Part shown: piece by piece, positions 48,523 through 57,407 of the stretch
Layout: each line of letters opens with the position of its first letter
How positions within the stretch are numbered: the first letter of the stretch is position 1
Assembly: GCA_029261555.1 (NCBI GenBank)
Contig: JAJDBB010000006.1
Span: forward strand, 1-61,052
Origin: Nitrospinaceae bacterium
Lineage (GTDB): Bacteria; Nitrospinota; Nitrospinia; Nitrospinales; JACRGP01
DNA: 61,052 bases
Reading direction: 5' to 3'
Notes under the pieces: generated by a model
Told to the model about the DNA's origin: nothing
Seen by the model: only the letters and a program-made list of their open reading frames with translations
The model's database searches: none
Program-made: the position numbers and the translations under genes

Positions 48523-49989
48523 TCAACCCACGCTGTCTTCCAGTTTCAGGGATAAAAGTTTTTCCGCCTCGACGGCAAATTCCATGGGCAATTGCTTGAA
48601 CACTTCCTTGCAGAATCCGTTGATCACGGCGGAGATAGCGTTCTCGCGGGATATTCCCCGGGACTGGAAGTAGAATAACTGGTCTTCGCTGATCTTGGAT
48701 GTCGAGGCTTCGTGTTCGAGATGGGCGCTGCTGTTGGCGGATTCTATGTAGGGGAACGTATGTGCGCTGGACTTGTCGCCTACCAGCATGCTGTCGCATT
48801 GCGAATAGTTCCGAGCGTTATCGGCGCCCTTGTTTACTTTGACCTGGCCGCGATAGCTGTTGCTCGATTTGTCCGCGGAAATCCCCTTGGAAATGATGGT
48901 CGATTTGGTGTCCTTGCCAATGTGAATCATTTTGGTGCCGGTGTCGGCCTGCATGAGACCGTTGGTCAGCGCGACGGAATAAAATTCGCCGACCGATTTG
49001 TCGCCCTGCAGAATGCAACTGGGATATTTCCAAGTGATGGCGGAGCCGGTTTCCACCTGCGTCCAGGATATTTTCGATTTCTCGCCCTGGCATTTGCCGC
49101 GTTTGGTGACGAAATTATAAATGCCGCCCTTGCCGGTTTCCCGGTCGCCGGAATACCAGTTTTGCACGGTGCTGTATTTGATTTCGGCGTTATCCAGAGT
49201 CACCAGTTCCACCACGGCGGCGTGGAGTTGGTTGGTGTCGAACTGCGGAGCGGTGCATCCTTCCAGATAGGAAACGTAACTGTTCTCGGCGCAGATAATC
49301 ATGGTGCGCTCGAACTGCCCGGTGTCTTCAGTATTGATGCGGAAATAGGTGGACAGCTCCATGGGGCTGATGGTGTCTGGGGGAATGTAAACGAACGATC
49401 CGTCGGAAAACACGGCGCTGTTGAGCGCGGCATAAAAATTGTCTCCCGCAGGAACCACGGATCCCAGGTACTCTTCCACCAGTTCGGGATACTCCCCGAC
49501 GGCCTCGGAAATGGAACAGAAAATAATGCCGTGTTCCATCAATTTCTTTTTGTGCGTGGTGGCGACGCTCACGCTGTCGAATACCGCGTCCACGGCAACG
49601 TTGGAGAGTCGTTTCTGCTCGTCCAACGGGATGCCCAGTTTTTCGAACGTGCGCAGGATTTCCGGGTCGACCTCGTCCAGGCTTTCCAATTTTTTCTTGG
49701 GCTTGGGTTCAGCGTAATAGGAAATATCCTGAAAGTCGATGGGCGGATAATTCACGTTGGGCCAAGCAGGCGGTTTCATGGTCAGCCACTTCTTATAGGC
49801 CTTGAGCCGGAAGTCCAGCATGAACTGCGGCTCGTTCTTCTTTTCGGAAATGGCGCGAACGATCCCTTCGTCCAGTCCCTTGCGGAACTTATCGGTTTCG
49901 ATATCGGTCGTCCAACCGTATTTATATTCGTTCTGATCCTCAAGGACTTCTTCGAGGGAGGCCCCTTGTTTCGGGCTTTCAGGTTTCAT
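48523..49989 (-). CDS. sufB: SufB, scaffold subunit of SufBC2D
   Basis: 488 residues. The conserved core motifs are present: [73 protein letters not shown], the conserved cysteine in [12 protein letters not shown] and the glutamate in AHLEHEAS. SufB is the scaffold on which Fe-S clusters form. The C-terminal cysteine and glutamate fit the sites known in E. coli SufB. It lies 27 bases after the upstream NifU-like gene and starts the core suf genes. Confidence 0.97.
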   Translation of the reverse strand: MKPESPKQGASLEEVLEDQNEYKYGWTTDIETDKFRKGLDEGIVRAISEKKNEPQFMLDFRLKAYKKWLTMKPPAWPNVNYPPIDFQDISYYAEPKPKKKLESLDEVDPEILRTFEKLGIPLDEQKRLSNVAVDAVFDSVSVATTHKKKLMEHGIIFCSISEAVGEYPELVEEYLGSVVPAGDNFYAALNSAVFSDGSFVYIPPDTISPMELSTYFRINTEDTGQFERTMIICAENSYVSYLEGCTAPQFDTNQLHAAVVELVTLDNAEIKYSTVQNWYSGDRETGKGGIYNFVTKRGKCQGEKSKISWTQVETGSAITWKYPSCILQGDKSVGEFYSVALTNGLMQADTGTKMIHIGKDTKSTIISKGISADKSSNSYRGQVKVNKGADNARNYSQCDSMLVGDKSSAHTFPYIESANSSAHLEHEASTSKISEDQLFYFQSRGISRENAISAVINGFCKEVFKQLPMEFAVEAEKLLSLKLEDSVG

Positions 49990-50016
49990 TTATTCAAATC
50001 TCCATTTATCGCCGCC

Positions 50017-50778
50017 TTAAACCATGTCGGCGTAAGTATCCGGAATGACGGACAAGTCGTTATATATACTGTTTCGCAAAGTTTGTTCGATGAATGCCAG
50101 TGTTGCGCCCACTGAGGAGCCGCAACTGCCGCAGGCGCCTTCGTACTTAATGACAATTTTTTTTCCCTCGGCAATTTTTAAAACCCGGGCGTTGCCGCCG
50201 TCCGCAACTAGCATAGGCCGTATTTTTTCGTCCAACACTAGATTGACCTGCTCGATCTGCTCATCTTCGCCCAATCCCAGCCAGGCTTGCTCTGCCATGG
50301 ACAAGTTCTGGGTGGCGGATTTCCCCGTCTCCTTCTCCTTGACGACGGCGGAAGCCAAAGCCAGCGCTTTGGCGGAATCGTATTCCTTCTCCATAGCCTG
50401 CAACAAGGCGTCCACGTTATCCAGAGCTTTGAGTTTGGATTCCGGCAGGGCGGAAACTTCCTGATCGTCCCGTAGTTGCCGCTCCACGTCTTCGCCTTTC
50501 AGGGAACAGGCTTCCGGCAGAGTCAGGCCCTTGACCATCGTACAAAGCGTTTCGCCGATGCCCAGGGATATTTTTCCGCCGTAAGCGAAAAACTTGGCGC
50601 TGAAAATACGGTCCTCCTGCGGGTCGACCAGCCAGTAGAGCTTGGTATCTTTATGTTTGGCCTGAACGAGCGCCAGACCCTTGGCTGTGGCGTCTTCCGG
50701 GTAATAGGCGCCGCGGTTCTCGGGATTGGCGGCGGCCTGATCGAATTTGGCGGAAAATTTTTCTTCTGCTACGGACAT
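50017..50778 (-). CDS. NifU-like protein with a degenerate IscU domain, head of the suf operon
   Basis: 253 residues. The N-terminal half resembles the IscU domain but lacks two of the three cluster cysteines: the strand around DRIFSAKFFAYGGKISLGIGETLC has glycine where IscU has FGCG, and the first site is also lost. The third-site Cys survives in LPEACSLKGEDV. The C-terminal NifU domain is intact, with RPMLVADGGNARVL and the CGSC motif in EGACGSCGSSVG. It is therefore probably a carrier, not a de novo scaffold. It is the first gene of the suf operon, in a place where a regulator or sufB is often found. Confidence 0.85.
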   Translation of the reverse strand: MSVAEEKFSAKFDQAAANPENRGAYYPEDATAKGLALVQAKHKDTKLYWLVDPQEDRIFSAKFFAYGGKISLGIGETLCTMVKGLTLPEACSLKGEDVERQLRDDQEVSALPESKLKALDNVDALLQAMEKEYDSAKALALASAVVKEKETGKSATQNLSMAEQAWLGLGEDEQIEQVNLVLDEKIRPMLVADGGNARVLKIAEGKKIVIKYEGACGSCGSSVGATLAFIEQTLRNSIYNDLSVIPDTYADMV

Positions 50779-50833
50779 TTTATTACCTCAATCTACCAGC
50801 AACCTGTGATGCTGGATCCAGTAAGCACATCTT

Positions 50834-50889
50834 AGCGTTTGCAAATCAAATACTACTGGCTCCGGCGCCTCGCCGGCCCGGTAAACGCT
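50834..50889 (-). other. Long inverted-repeat structure in the suf operon leader
   Basis: The arms agcgttt (50834-50840) and aaacgct (50883-50889) enclose a second perfect hairpin ccggcg/cgccgg (50862-50876). It lies between the predicted suf promoter and the NifU-like gene, in what would be the 5' leader. It may be a structured leader RNA or a repeat. No match to a known riboswitch was recognised. Confidence 0.45.
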
Positions 50890-50916
50890 TTATTTAAAAA
50901 CAGTTTGGTAGGATTC

Positions 50917-50945
50917 ATTATATTTAATCCCAACCACAAAAACAA
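50917..50945 (-). promoter_or_regulatory. Predicted promoter of the suf operon
   Basis: On the minus strand TTGTTT (50945-50940), a 17-base spacer and TATAAT (50922-50917) form a near-consensus sigma-70-type promoter. Transcription would start near 50910, leaving a leader of about 130 bases before the NifU-like gene. The rest of the 50779-51149 interval holds the divergent moaA promoter region and no gene. Confidence 0.65.
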
Positions 50946-51015
50946 TATCATAACATTAGACGCCAAGAGGGCCCTGAGGTTTCTTATCAATTGCATAATA
51001 ACGTTAAATCATTCC

Positions 51016-51046
51016 TTGCCCTCAAGGGGGTGAAAAAGGGTATAAT
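51016..51046 (+). promoter_or_regulatory. Predicted moaA promoter
   Basis: A perfect TATAAT (51041-51046) is preceded by TTGCCC at 51016-51021, a 19-base spacing that is longer than ideal. If used, it gives a leader of about 95 bases. Moderate to low certainty. Confidence 0.4.
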
Positions 51047-51149
51047 TCTTAATGCTTATATTTTGACGAAAGGGGATAAAGCTTATTTTTTCCTCCTATG
51101 TACAACCAAAGCAGCTTTGGCCCGCGTTTCGGGGCCTGAAGGAGCGCCA

Positions 51150-52163
51150 TTGTCCAGTCAGGAAGCGCAAAACGAGGCGGTATTGATCGACGGCATGGGT
51201 CGCCGGATCGTCAACCTTAGGATTTCCGTCACCGACCGTTGTAATTTTCGATGCACCTATTGCATGCCGGCAGACAACGTGGAGTTTATGGACCGGGTGG
51301 AATTGTTGTCCTTCGAGGAAATCGTCCGGGTGGCAAACGTGGTCGCCAAACTGGGAATCAATCGCCTGCGCCTCACCGGCGGCGAGCCGACCATGCGCAA
51401 AGGTCTGCCGGTTCTGGTAAAAATGCTCTCGGAGGTGGAAGGCATTCAGGATATCGCCATGACCACCAACGCATTTTTCCTGAAAGAACACGCACAGGCG
51501 CTGAAAGACGCGGGACTGAAACGCCTGAACGTGAGCCTGGACGCGCTGGATCCGGATAAGTTTCGCGACGTCAATCGCCGGGACTGCCTGGACCAGGTAT
51601 TGGAAGGTCTCAAGGCGGCGGCGGATGCTGGATTCAAGTCGATCAAGATCAACGCGGTAGCGGTGCGCAATTTCTCCGAAACGGAGATATTAAAACTGAT
51701 CGAGATGGGCCGGTCGGACGGGTTTGAAATCCGCTTTATAGAATTCATGCCGCTGGACTCGGACCAGATTTGGGAGCGGGACAAGGTATTATTCGGCCAC
51801 GAAATTATTGACCTCATAAAAGAAAAATACGAGCTGATTCCCATCACCGACTCCCTGGAGATCGGCCCGGCGAGCGAGTACAATTTCGCCGACGGCAAAG
51901 GCAAGATCGGCGTCATCACCGCCGTGAGCAATCCCTTTTGCGACCATTGCAACCGGATACGTATGACCGCCGACGGCAAATTGCGGACGTGCCTGTTCTC
52001 CACCCAGGAATACGATTTGAAAACCTTGATCAGATCCAAGGCGACGGATCAGGACATTGTCGACGTCATCCTCGACGCGGTGGCGAAAAAGGAACCCGGT
52101 CATAAAATCAACCTGGACGATTTTGAGCGGCCCGTGCGCGCCATGCACGCCATTGGCGGTTAA
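51150..52163 (+). CDS. moaA: GTP 3',8-cyclase, molybdenum cofactor synthesis
   Basis: 337 residues from TTG 51150, chosen because GGAG lies five bases upstream and because the family begins near LIDGMGRRIVNLRISVTDRCN. A longer reading frame reaches back to 50991 but adds residues unlike the family. Radical SAM cluster CNFRCTYCMP, C-terminal cluster CDHCNRIRMTADGKLRTCLF, and the terminal GG (HAIGG) are all present. The enzyme makes the cyclic intermediate of molybdopterin synthesis together with MoaC. Other moa genes are not in the window. Confidence 0.96.
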   Translation: MSSQEAQNEAVLIDGMGRRIVNLRISVTDRCNFRCTYCMPADNVEFMDRVELLSFEEIVRVANVVAKLGINRLRLTGGEPTMRKGLPVLVKMLSEVEGIQDIAMTTNAFFLKEHAQALKDAGLKRLNVSLDALDPDKFRDVNRRDCLDQVLEGLKAAADAGFKSIKINAVAVRNFSETEILKLIEMGRSDGFEIRFIEFMPLDSDQIWERDKVLFGHEIIDLIKEKYELIPITDSLEIGPASEYNFADGKGKIGVITAVSNPFCDHCNRIRMTADGKLRTCLFSTQEYDLKTLIRSKATDQDIVDVILDAVAKKEPGHKINLDDFERPVRAMHAIGG

Positions 52164-52181
52164 ACGCCGGGCAAGCGCAGG

Positions 52182-52203
52182 GCCAGGCAAGCGCCTGGAG
52201 GCA
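52182..52203 (+). repeat. REP-like short palindrome, copy 2
   Basis: Identical to the 22-base unit at 8915-8936. It lies 19 bases past the moaA stop codon, preceded by a related gggcaagcgcaggg stretch. Intergenic. Confidence 0.7.
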
Positions 52204-52425
52204 TTCCCTGTAAAATTTTAAGAACAATTACAGTATTGGGTGCGTTTGTATCTTCCAACGCAAAAATGAATATTCGGAAGGTGAGAGTTTGAATTGACAG
52301 AAAGCTCTCAATCGCGAACCTTTGCCTCCGGAGGCGCTCCGGTCAATCGTAAACCGTTACCCCCGAAGATACCCCAGCCGGAGGCAGTTATTGAAAACTG
52401 TTCCCGGCTTTTTTGTGGAAAAATC

Positions 52426-53280
52426 ATGGACAAAACGTTAAAAGCAAAGCAGGCTCGGCTGGAATCCATTCTGGGAGAAATGAAAAGCCTTATCGTGGCG
52501 TTCTCCGGGGGAGTGGATAGCGCCTTTTTGCTCGCCGCCGCGCAACGTATTTTAGGAAACAGGGTTCTGGCGGCGACGGCGGTCTCCAACAGCCTGCCCG
52601 CCAGAGAGCTTGAAGCCGCCCGCGAACTAGCCCAATGGATCGGCGCGGAACACTTGACCGTCGAGACCGAGGAGATGCAATCGGCGGAGTACCTGGGCAA
52701 TCCGACCAACCGTTGCTATCATTGCAAGTCGCATTTGTATTCCAAGCTGAAGGAGCTGGCCGACGAGCGGGGAATAGAGCAAATCGCTAATGGAACAAAT
52801 CTGGACGATCTGGGAGATTATCGACCGGGCTTGGTCGCCGCCCGTGAGGGAAATATTGCGAGTCCGCTGGTGGATGCGGGGTTGGATAAGAATGATATCC
52901 GAGCGCTGGCCAGGGAAATGGGCCTGCCTGCCTGGGACAAGCCCGCCCTCGCCTGCCTGTCTTCCCGGATTCCCTACGGGCAGGCAGTGACGGCGGAAAA
53001 ACTGGAGCGGATTGAAAAGTCCGAGGACTTTCTGCTATCGTTGGGCTTTCGCGAGGTTCGCGTGCGGCATCATGAGGATTTAGCGCGGATCGAGTTGGGA
53101 AGAGAGGATCTGGCGGAATTCCTTCAGAGCGGCTGCATGGAAAAAACCTCCTCCCGGTTGAAGGAATTCGGATTTAAATTTGTGACGCTGGACCTTGAAG
53201 GATTTCGATCCGGAAGCTTGAACGAAGTATTGTCCAAACCAAACGAGGAGCCAAGCCGCTTATGTGGCAAGTCGAATTAA
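52426..53280 (+). CDS. larE: LarE-type ATP-dependent sacrificial sulfur transferase
   Basis: 284 residues from ATG 52426. The PP-loop is SGGVDSAFLLAAAQ near residue 28, followed by the family-typical CYHCKSHLYSKL and the cysteine in ALACLSSRIPYG. That cysteine aligns with the sulfur-donor cysteine of LarE. The enzyme adds sulfur atoms to a pyridinium dinucleotide precursor of the nickel-pincer cofactor. larA, larB and larC are absent from the window, so the actual role may differ. It overlaps the next gene by 19 bases. Confidence 0.9.
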   Translation: MDKTLKAKQARLESILGEMKSLIVAFSGGVDSAFLLAAAQRILGNRVLAATAVSNSLPARELEAARELAQWIGAEHLTVETEEMQSAEYLGNPTNRCYHCKSHLYSKLKELADERGIEQIANGTNLDDLGDYRPGLVAAREGNIASPLVDAGLDKNDIRALAREMGLPAWDKPALACLSSRIPYGQAVTAEKLERIEKSEDFLLSLGFREVRVRHHEDLARIELGREDLAEFLQSGCMEKTSSRLKEFGFKFVTLDLEGFRSGSLNEVLSKPNEEPSRLCGKSN

Positions 53281-53495
53281 GACCGGAAATCAAAAAGGAA
53301 CTTAAGGATCCGGAAACTTTCGCGAAGGGACTCACCAACGTCTACACCGGCCTGGTCGTGGCCATGTCGGGAGTGTTGATCATGCTCATTCTTTTTATGC
53401 AAAGCTCGAAACACATGCTGGCGCCCTCGGCGTTGATGGTCATCGGACTTGGCCTGGTCGGCTGGGGCGAATGGCAGAAGTATAAATCGAAGTAA
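53262..53495 (+). CDS. Small membrane protein, two helices
   Basis: 77 residues overlapping the end of larE by 19 bases. A charged N-terminus (QVELRPEIKKELKDPETFAKG) precedes two hydrophobic segments (LVVAMSGVLIMLILFMQSS and SALMVIGLGLVGWGEW). The overlap with larE suggests translational coupling. No family was recognised. Confidence 0.6.
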   Translation: MWQVELRPEIKKELKDPETFAKGLTNVYTGLVVAMSGVLIMLILFMQSSKHMLAPSALMVIGLGLVGWGEWQKYKSK

Positions 53496-53585
53496 TCAGC
53501 GCCTAGCCGACTGGCGAGCCGCTGGATTCTATGTTATTAATTGACAATTCCAGCGTCATTTTTCAGTTACCCTCCCAACTTCCTA

Positions 53586-53960
53586 ATGAAAAGTTCCCGT
53601 TTAAAAAAAATCTGCATTTGGGTTCTAGGCGTCGTTTTAATTCTCTCCTTGCTTGTTTATTTTCTTCTCCCAAAATTTGCCATGGATAAGGGTCGAAGCT
53701 ACGATTCTTATGCCAGAAGCGATTTATCCAGCCTTTGGATGGCTTGCGTGATTTATTGGGACGAAAAAGGCGAGGAAGGTAATTGCACGGTGGACTCAGC
53801 CAAAGAATTTGGTTTTACGCCATACGATAAACATGGTTACGTAACTCTCAAAATTATTGACGGGAAAAAGAATTCCTTTCTGGCCAACGCAACACATAAT
53901 GCTAGAAAAACTCCCACCGTTTGGAAAATAGACGCGAATGGCAAAAGGGACAAACTATAA
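53586..53960 (+). CDS. Pilin-like or membrane-anchored small protein
   Basis: 124 residues from ATG 53586. It has an N-terminal membrane helix (KKICIWVLGVVLILSLLVYFLLP). The extracytoplasmic part (YARSDLSSLWMACVIYWDEKGEEGNCTVDSAKEFGFTPYDKHGYVTLKI) resembles the post-helix region of type IV pilin-like proteins, with two cysteines, but no canonical prepilin peptidase site is visible. The function is uncertain. Confidence 0.55.
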   Translation: MKSSRLKKICIWVLGVVLILSLLVYFLLPKFAMDKGRSYDSYARSDLSSLWMACVIYWDEKGEEGNCTVDSAKEFGFTPYDKHGYVTLKIIDGKKNSFLANATHNARKTPTVWKIDANGKRDKL

Positions 53961-54018
53961 TTTTGTGCCATCCTACCACGTGCCATTGTAACTATTAGAT
54001 TTTTCGCCAATTACTATA

Positions 54019-56493
54019 TTGAAAACTCCGATCCAAATTTTCGCCGCGCTACTTTTTGTCCTGTTCTCCAGTCACTTCGTTCTGGAAGTGGAGTACGGAC
54101 AAGGCCGGTTCTTCCATTATTTTTACAAGGCCTCCGTCTGGTACGCCGACCACAACAAAATAATCTTCCCCGTAAATTTCTGGGCATGTGCATTATTATT
54201 TTGGAGTCTCCTAAAAAAACTTAACGCGGCCCCGCAAGGGCGTGAAGAAACCCTACATTTTTTAAAATGCGCGTTTTTTTATCACCTCTACTTGGTTTTG
54301 TTGACACATACAGGAGAGACGGTCGACGGTTTCGCCCTGTTCCCGCCTCGCGGCGCCCCCGTTCCGCATATTGCCCAGCTTGATCGGGGAATAGTGCTAT
54401 TGGGCTTCGTAATTTATTACGTCTGGTCTCTGCAAATTTTAAAAAGAGGTTTTTCTTCGGGAATCAAGAGTTGGGAATTGGCTGTCCCGTTTTCCCTATC
54501 CCTCCCCTACCTATACTCAATCGCGCCACAAGCCCATTTGGGATACCTCGCTCTGGCGGGCGCTTTGTGCTTTTTAAAATATGGCGCCTCGCAATACCTA
54601 AAACCGGGCGCCATTAAAAAGTTTTTTCAAGGTCCGGCAATTCAGATTGGCGTGGTTTTCCTTGTGGGGTTGACGTTTCGAATTTGGTACGCCAACTTTT
54701 TTGCGGACATTCCTAATGAGGCTCCGGGGTTTGCCGCAGACGGTCCAACGTATTTTAAATCCGCGCAGGCTTTTGCCAGAGGAGATATCGACGGGGTCAA
54801 TTTTTGGCACAGCCCGTTTTATGCTCTGTACCTTTCTGTTTTTCTATTTCTTTTTGGACCATCGGTGGCGACAGCGCTGTATTCCCAGGCCGCAATAGGT
54901 TCTCTGATTCCAGTTTTGGTTTACGCGCTGACCCGAAAACTGGGATATCCCCGGATGGCCTTTCTGGCGGGTATTCTGACCGCGACGTCCAATTTGTGCA
55001 TCCATTTTTCCGTCGTCCTCAACCGAGCCGCGCCTTTGACTTTACTGCTTCCTCTAATCGTTATTTTGGCGCTAAAGTCCGAGGAATCTCCAAAAAAATT
55101 CGCGCTCTCTGGACTGGGCGCCGCCATGGGAGCAGCTTTTTACTTCGGCCCGGAATCGGTTTTCTTCCTCGCGTTCGTTGGGATTTATCTTTCCATTCGT
55201 TGGTGGAAAAAATTTAAAACCGGACGAACTATTTTTCAAGGGATTTGCTGGATGGGAGTGGGATTCCTGCTCGCGCTTCTTCCCATGAACCTTATACACT
55301 ACGACCATTACGAAAAATGGATTCCTCTGGGACGGGACGCGCAAAATTACAATGCCACCAGCACCTGGAACTACAACAACAACCCCCATGCAAAAGAGTT
55401 GATCGAAACCGGGTTCAACCCATTTCAGGAGCCGGGCAAATCCATAAAAACTTTCCTTGAAGAACCCGTCAAAATATCAACCCTGATAGGCGCAAAACTA
55501 TTTTCCGAAATCCCCGGATTTTGGCTGGACCCAACCGGAGCGTATTTGACGCCACAGCTCTTTGCCTGGGAAACGTTTATCGGCGGCAACATGCAATTTT
55601 ACATTTACATTTTCATCGCGGCGGGATTATTTTTATTTATAAAAACCCGCGTCTCTCCGGTCTCTCATAAAATCTGGCTTCTGAGCGCTGTTGGCGTCCA
55701 AATGCTGGCAACTTCCCTGCTGATCTTTGGAACGTTCCGCTTCCGCGCTCCCATAGCTCCATTCAACATGTTCTTTATGGCTTTCGCCTTGTATCCGCTT
55801 TTAGCCGCAAAAAAAACCTTGCGGCCATCGGGCGAAAACGCGCTTACATTTTTTCCAGCGGCAAAAATTTTCTCAAGCACATTTACCGGGCAAATGGGTC
55901 GAAAGAGAGCGGCTTCTTTAACGCTATGCCTCCCGCTTCTATTGTTCGGGTTTTATTTGCTGAATGGAAACCCAACTCCCAAGTCCGCTCCAGGTTATGA
56001 ATTGACCCCCTGGGTTACGGTTCATCAAGCCAAACTGCGTCGCGTTTCTTATTTGAGCGCCAACACAACGGGAGTTTCATTTTATGAAAAGAGAGAGAAC
56101 GACTCCCAAAAATCCTTAAATTTTTCTTTTAACGTATGTAGCTTTTTAGCCCCCGAGATCAAAACCTATTATCGGTTGGCCCTGGATGGCAAACCTTTTG
56201 GACCGGGAGGACGGATTCAACCCGGTTGTCGAAAAATTGAGGAAGCGTTTCATTCGCCTTATAAAAAAGGAATGTTGAGTCTTTATTATTTTATTTCCAG
56301 GGCCGGTTTAACGGCCCCGCTGGAGAATCGATCCATAACCCTAAAAGGCGACTCCGGGGAAAAACCTTTCATTCTTCCTCTTCTGGCGCTTCCACCCGGC
56401 AACGAAAAAGATAAAAAAACCCTCAAGCTGGCGGAACAATACGGCGCCAGTAAAATAAAAATTAGCGATCCTGTTTTGGCAGCAGGCTCCTGA
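54019..56493 (+). CDS. Large membrane protein, glycosyltransferase family 39/83-like
   Basis: 824 residues from a TTG at 54019. About 12-13 hydrophobic segments make up the first ~600 residues. The lumenal loop after the first few helices has ADIPNEAPGFAADGPTYFKSAQAFARGD, an acidic D/E-rich loop at the place of the catalytic Asp in lipid-linked glycosyltransferases. A soluble C-terminal ~170 residues end the protein. The fold fits GT-C enzymes that use polyprenyl-phosphate sugars for lipid or protein modification, but the donor and acceptor are unknown. Confidence 0.7.
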   Translation: MKTPIQIFAALLFVLFSSHFVLEVEYGQGRFFHYFYKASVWYADHNKIIFPVNFWACALLFWSLLKKLNAAPQGREETLHFLKCAFFYHLYLVLLTHTGETVDGFALFPPRGAPVPHIAQLDRGIVLLGFVIYYVWSLQILKRGFSSGIKSWELAVPFSLSLPYLYSIAPQAHLGYLALAGALCFLKYGASQYLKPGAIKKFFQGPAIQIGVVFLVGLTFRIWYANFFADIPNEAPGFAADGPTYFKSAQAFARGDIDGVNFWHSPFYALYLSVFLFLFGPSVATALYSQAAIGSLIPVLVYALTRKLGYPRMAFLAGILTATSNLCIHFSVVLNRAAPLTLLLPLIVILALKSEESPKKFALSGLGAAMGAAFYFGPESVFFLAFVGIYLSIRWWKKFKTGRTIFQGICWMGVGFLLALLPMNLIHYDHYEKWIPLGRDAQNYNATSTWNYNNNPHAKELIETGFNPFQEPGKSIKTFLEEPVKISTLIGAKLFSEIPGFWLDPTGAYLTPQLFAWETFIGGNMQFYIYIFIAAGLFLFIKTRVSPVSHKIWLLSAVGVQMLATSLLIFGTFRFRAPIAPFNMFFMAFALYPLLAAKKTLRPSGENALTFFPAAKIFSSTFTGQMGRKRAASLTLCLPLLLFGFYLLNGNPTPKSAPGYELTPWVTVHQAKLRRVSYLSANTTGVSFYEKRENDSQKSLNFSFNVCSFLAPEIKTYYRLALDGKPFGPGGRIQPGCRKIEEAFHSPYKKGMLSLYYFISRAGLTAPLENRSITLKGDSGEKPFILPLLALPPGNEKDKKTLKLAEQYGASKIKISDPVLAAGS

Positions 56494-56653
56494 CTCGCCG
56501 CCAAAACAAACGACTCCCATAACGCTTTGATTTGACCAGCGATTGGTTTGATGGGACAATTTTATATATCAATTGATAAAAATTTATCCGGCCCTCAATC
56601 TCCGGAAAATCGTTTCATATATTTACCGCCTAAATGCGCACTGGAGGTGAAAC

Positions 56654-57382
56654 ATGACACTTGAGTCAGACGCCAGCGTCGGGGACAACATTGTCACTCA
56701 GAACGCGAATTGGAATTTTTCTGGAGAAGTGGTCAAGACCTTTGACGACCACGTCAAACGCTCCGTCCCAATGTACGATACCGGACAGGAGCTGGTCTGC
56801 AAATTAGGCGATTTCTTTATTCAGGAAGACTCCACCGTTTATGAAATCGGCGTCTCCAAGGGACGGTTGCTCGAAAAGCTGATCAAGCACAATGAATTAA
56901 AAGAAGACGTCAAATGGGTGGGCCTCGATTGCAACAAGGACATGATCGACCAGGCAAAAAAAATCCTGCCGGTCGGTCCCAATGTGAGCGTCGAAGCTGC
57001 CGACGCCGTCTTGTACGATTTTGAAAAGACCGACTTTCTGGTTTCATATTATTGCGTCCAGTTCATCCCGCCAAAATTTAGACAACAATTGTTCGACAAC
57101 ATTTATAACTCCCTGAACTGGGGCGGAGCGTTTGTCCTGTTTGAAAAAGTCCGCGGTTGCGACGCTCGGTTTCAAGACATAATGACCACCCTTTACGCCG
57201 ATTTTAAATTGGAGAACGGTTACTCGCCGGAGGAAATCATCGCAAAAACCAGAAGTTTGAAAGGACGGCTGGAGCCCTTTTCCACTCAGGGAAATATCGA
57301 TCTGCTCAAACGCGCTGGGTTCGAAGATATCGTCACCGTTTTCAAATATCTTTGCTTCGAAGGATTCCTCGCGATCAAGTAA
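56654..57382 (+). CDS. CmoA-like SAM-binding protein
   Basis: 242 residues, preceded by a strong GGAGGTG site. It closely follows E. coli CmoA in order of motifs: NWNFSGEVVKTFDDHVKRSVPMYD, the SAM loop VYEIGVSKGRLLEKL, QFIPPKFRQQLFDNIYNSLNWGGAFVLFEK, and the DFKLENGYSPEEI region. CmoA makes carboxy-SAM for wobble-uridine modification. In a rough alignment the arginine that would contact the carboxylate (in the ETHKARL region) is a leucine here (GNIDLLK), so the cofactor may be different. No cmoB is nearby. Confidence 0.75.
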   Translation: MTLESDASVGDNIVTQNANWNFSGEVVKTFDDHVKRSVPMYDTGQELVCKLGDFFIQEDSTVYEIGVSKGRLLEKLIKHNELKEDVKWVGLDCNKDMIDQAKKILPVGPNVSVEAADAVLYDFEKTDFLVSYYCVQFIPPKFRQQLFDNIYNSLNWGGAFVLFEKVRGCDARFQDIMTTLYADFKLENGYSPEEIIAKTRSLKGRLEPFSTQGNIDLLKRAGFEDIVTVFKYLCFEGFLAIK

Positions 57383-57407
57383 AGAAAGCGCCACAACCGC
57401 CCCCTCC

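Noticed and set aside
48712-50115. 467-codon plus-strand open frame opposite sufB and the NifU-like gene
   Set aside because: It is antisense to two highly conserved suf genes, so long open frames are expected from GC-rich codon use.
50991-51149. N-terminal extension of moaA
   Set aside because: The extension is unlike any MoaA, and a TTG at 51150 has a GGAG site and the expected family start.
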